Of a stretch of 10,823 bases of DNA, positions 10,069 to 10,823 are shown in pieces. The translations under genes were made by a program, and so were the position numbers. The notes beneath the pieces were generated by a model. The model was not told the origin of the DNA. It saw only the letters and a list, made by a program, of their open reading frames with translations, and searched no databases. The stretch's first letter is position 1. Each line of letters begins with the position of its first letter. The stretch comes from JBFXDW01 sp050180745 (lineage in GTDB: Bacteria; Pseudomonadota; Alphaproteobacteria; UBA9219). Where the stretch lies: assembly GCA_050180745.1 (NCBI GenBank), contig JBFXDW010000063.1, forward strand, positions 1 through 10,823, read 5' to 3'.

Positions 10069-10823
10069 ATCGCTTTTTCTACATCCTCAACGGATAAAGA
10101 AGAAAGAGGCGAGCCTTGCACCCATGTCGTTTTTGCTCCTTGAGGTGCGGACCAATGCGGGTCAACATGATCCGACATGAGCGCAACAGTGGTTGCTCCG
10201 ACAGAAGCTGCTAGATGAGTTGGCCCCGTATCGTTGCCGATGACTATCTCAGCGCGTCGTGCCAGATAACCAAGCTGGGGCAGGGTGGTTTGGTTTGATA
10301 AATCGATGACCTTGGGGGTCAGGGATTGGATGGCGCGGATGCTTTGTGCATCTGCGTTTGTGCCTATGGCCATGGGGGTAATGTCTGCGGCCAGCAGTCT
10401 TTGGGACAATTCTGCATAAGCTTCTGGGGGCCATCTCTTATAGGGCCGACTTGGCGCGCAGCCTGGAATTAAAAGCGCAAACCGATCCGGTAGCGTTAGA
10501 TGAGGGCAAGGCTCGTCCAGCCACGATAGATCATACTGATCGACGAGAGGCACACCTGCGCGGTCAAGCTGCGCATGAAGAAAGTCCGTGTAATGCATGC
10601 CCTTCTGAGGTGGCCACAGGCGGGGGTGTGAACAAAGGGGCGCGGCTCCGGACCATGAGGGGCCCCATAAGGGGCCTCCTAAACATCCGTATAGAAGCGA
10701 CTGGCGTAATTTTCCTTGAAAATCATAGACGAAATCAGGAGCAAAGTCTTTGACGCTGCTTATAAGGGTAGCCCATTTTCTTATATCCCTGAGTTTAGGA
10801 CGCTCATCAACCAAGATAGAATC
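10053..10823 (-). CDS. Family 9 glycosyltransferase (heptosyltransferase-like), partial (N-terminus beyond right edge)
   Basis: The frame stays open to the right edge (the visible part begins DSILVDERPKLRD), so the true start lies outside and 256 C-terminal residues are seen. The family 9 signature is clear: FALLIPGCAPSRPYKRWPPE, then a Rossmann-like domain with TPMAIGTNAD, and IGNDTGPTHLAASVGATTVA, the donor-binding motif shared by WaaC/WaaF heptosyltransferases. Earlier FAPDFVYDFQGKLRQSLLY matches the typical D-Q/L-QG segment that ends the acceptor domain. The likely role is transfer of heptose or a related sugar to lipopolysaccharide core at the inner membrane; the specific sugar is not readable. 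Its TAG stop lies inside the guaB 3' end, a 16-bp convergent overlap. Confidence 0.88.
   Translation of the reverse strand, partial: DSILVDERPKLRDIRKWATLISSVKDFAPDFVYDFQGKLRQSLLYGCLGGPLWGPSWSGAAPLCSHPRLWPPQKGMHYTDFLHAQLDRAGVPLVDQYDLSWLDEPCPHLTLPDRFALLIPGCAPSRPYKRWPPEAYAELSQRLLAADITPMAIGTNADAQSIRAIQSLTPKVIDLSNQTTLPQLGYLARRAEIVIGNDTGPTHLAASVGATTVALMSDHVDPHWSAPQGAKTTWVQGSPLSSLSVEDVEKAIYSVR

Noticed and set aside
10451..10753. Plus-strand open frame of 100 codons inside the family 9 glycosyltransferase
   Set aside because: It is the complement of a well-supported gene and shows no protein pattern of its own.

Overview
The window looks like chromosomal DNA of a flagellated alphaproteobacterium of moderate GC content. 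The clues are an adjacent flagellin-flbT-flaF gene set, which is an alphaproteobacterial arrangement, a ChvI-type response regulator and an alphaproteobacterial IHF-beta. I cannot name the order with confidence; a Rhodospirillales-like or related lineage fits the flagellin C-terminus. There are no rRNA or tRNA genes, no CRISPR array, no transposase and no integrase.

Left part (1-3203): an envelope polysaccharide module. On the minus strand, a short Wza-type export protein (944-1528) is translationally coupled through TGATG to an outer-membrane beta-barrel protein that runs off the left edge. Divergently on the plus strand lie an ExeA/XrtA-associated-type AAA+ ATPase (1691-2623) and an overlapping ExoY-type priming sugar transferase (2532-3203). 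Together they suggest initiation of polysaccharide synthesis on undecaprenyl phosphate and export across the outer membrane.

Middle (3238-4240): minus-strand ihfB, with a 17-bp palindrome near its predicted start site and several GANTC sites, then a small unnamed protein with a short FlaG-like segment. The small gene has its own intrinsic terminator and a strong sigma-70-type promoter.

Flagellar block (4300-7600): a sigma-54 promoter with upstream FlbD-site-like sequences, a structured leader of about 115 nt, a 594-residue flagellin with a large acidic hypervariable domain, three mutually overlapping hairpins, then flbT and flaF. FlbT and FlaF are post-transcriptional regulators and assembly partners of flagellin, so the block appears to be a self-regulating filament cassette. 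The flaF-chvI gap (7360-7716) holds an unusual repeat: two 40-bp direct repeats with a 60-bp period, a 26-bp inverted repeat ending in a terminator, and MITE-like outer inverted ends.

Right part (7717-10823): chvI on the minus strand without an adjacent chvG, then divergent guaB (IMP dehydrogenase), whose 3' end overlaps by 16 bp the convergent 3' end of a family 9 glycosyltransferase gene that runs off the right edge.
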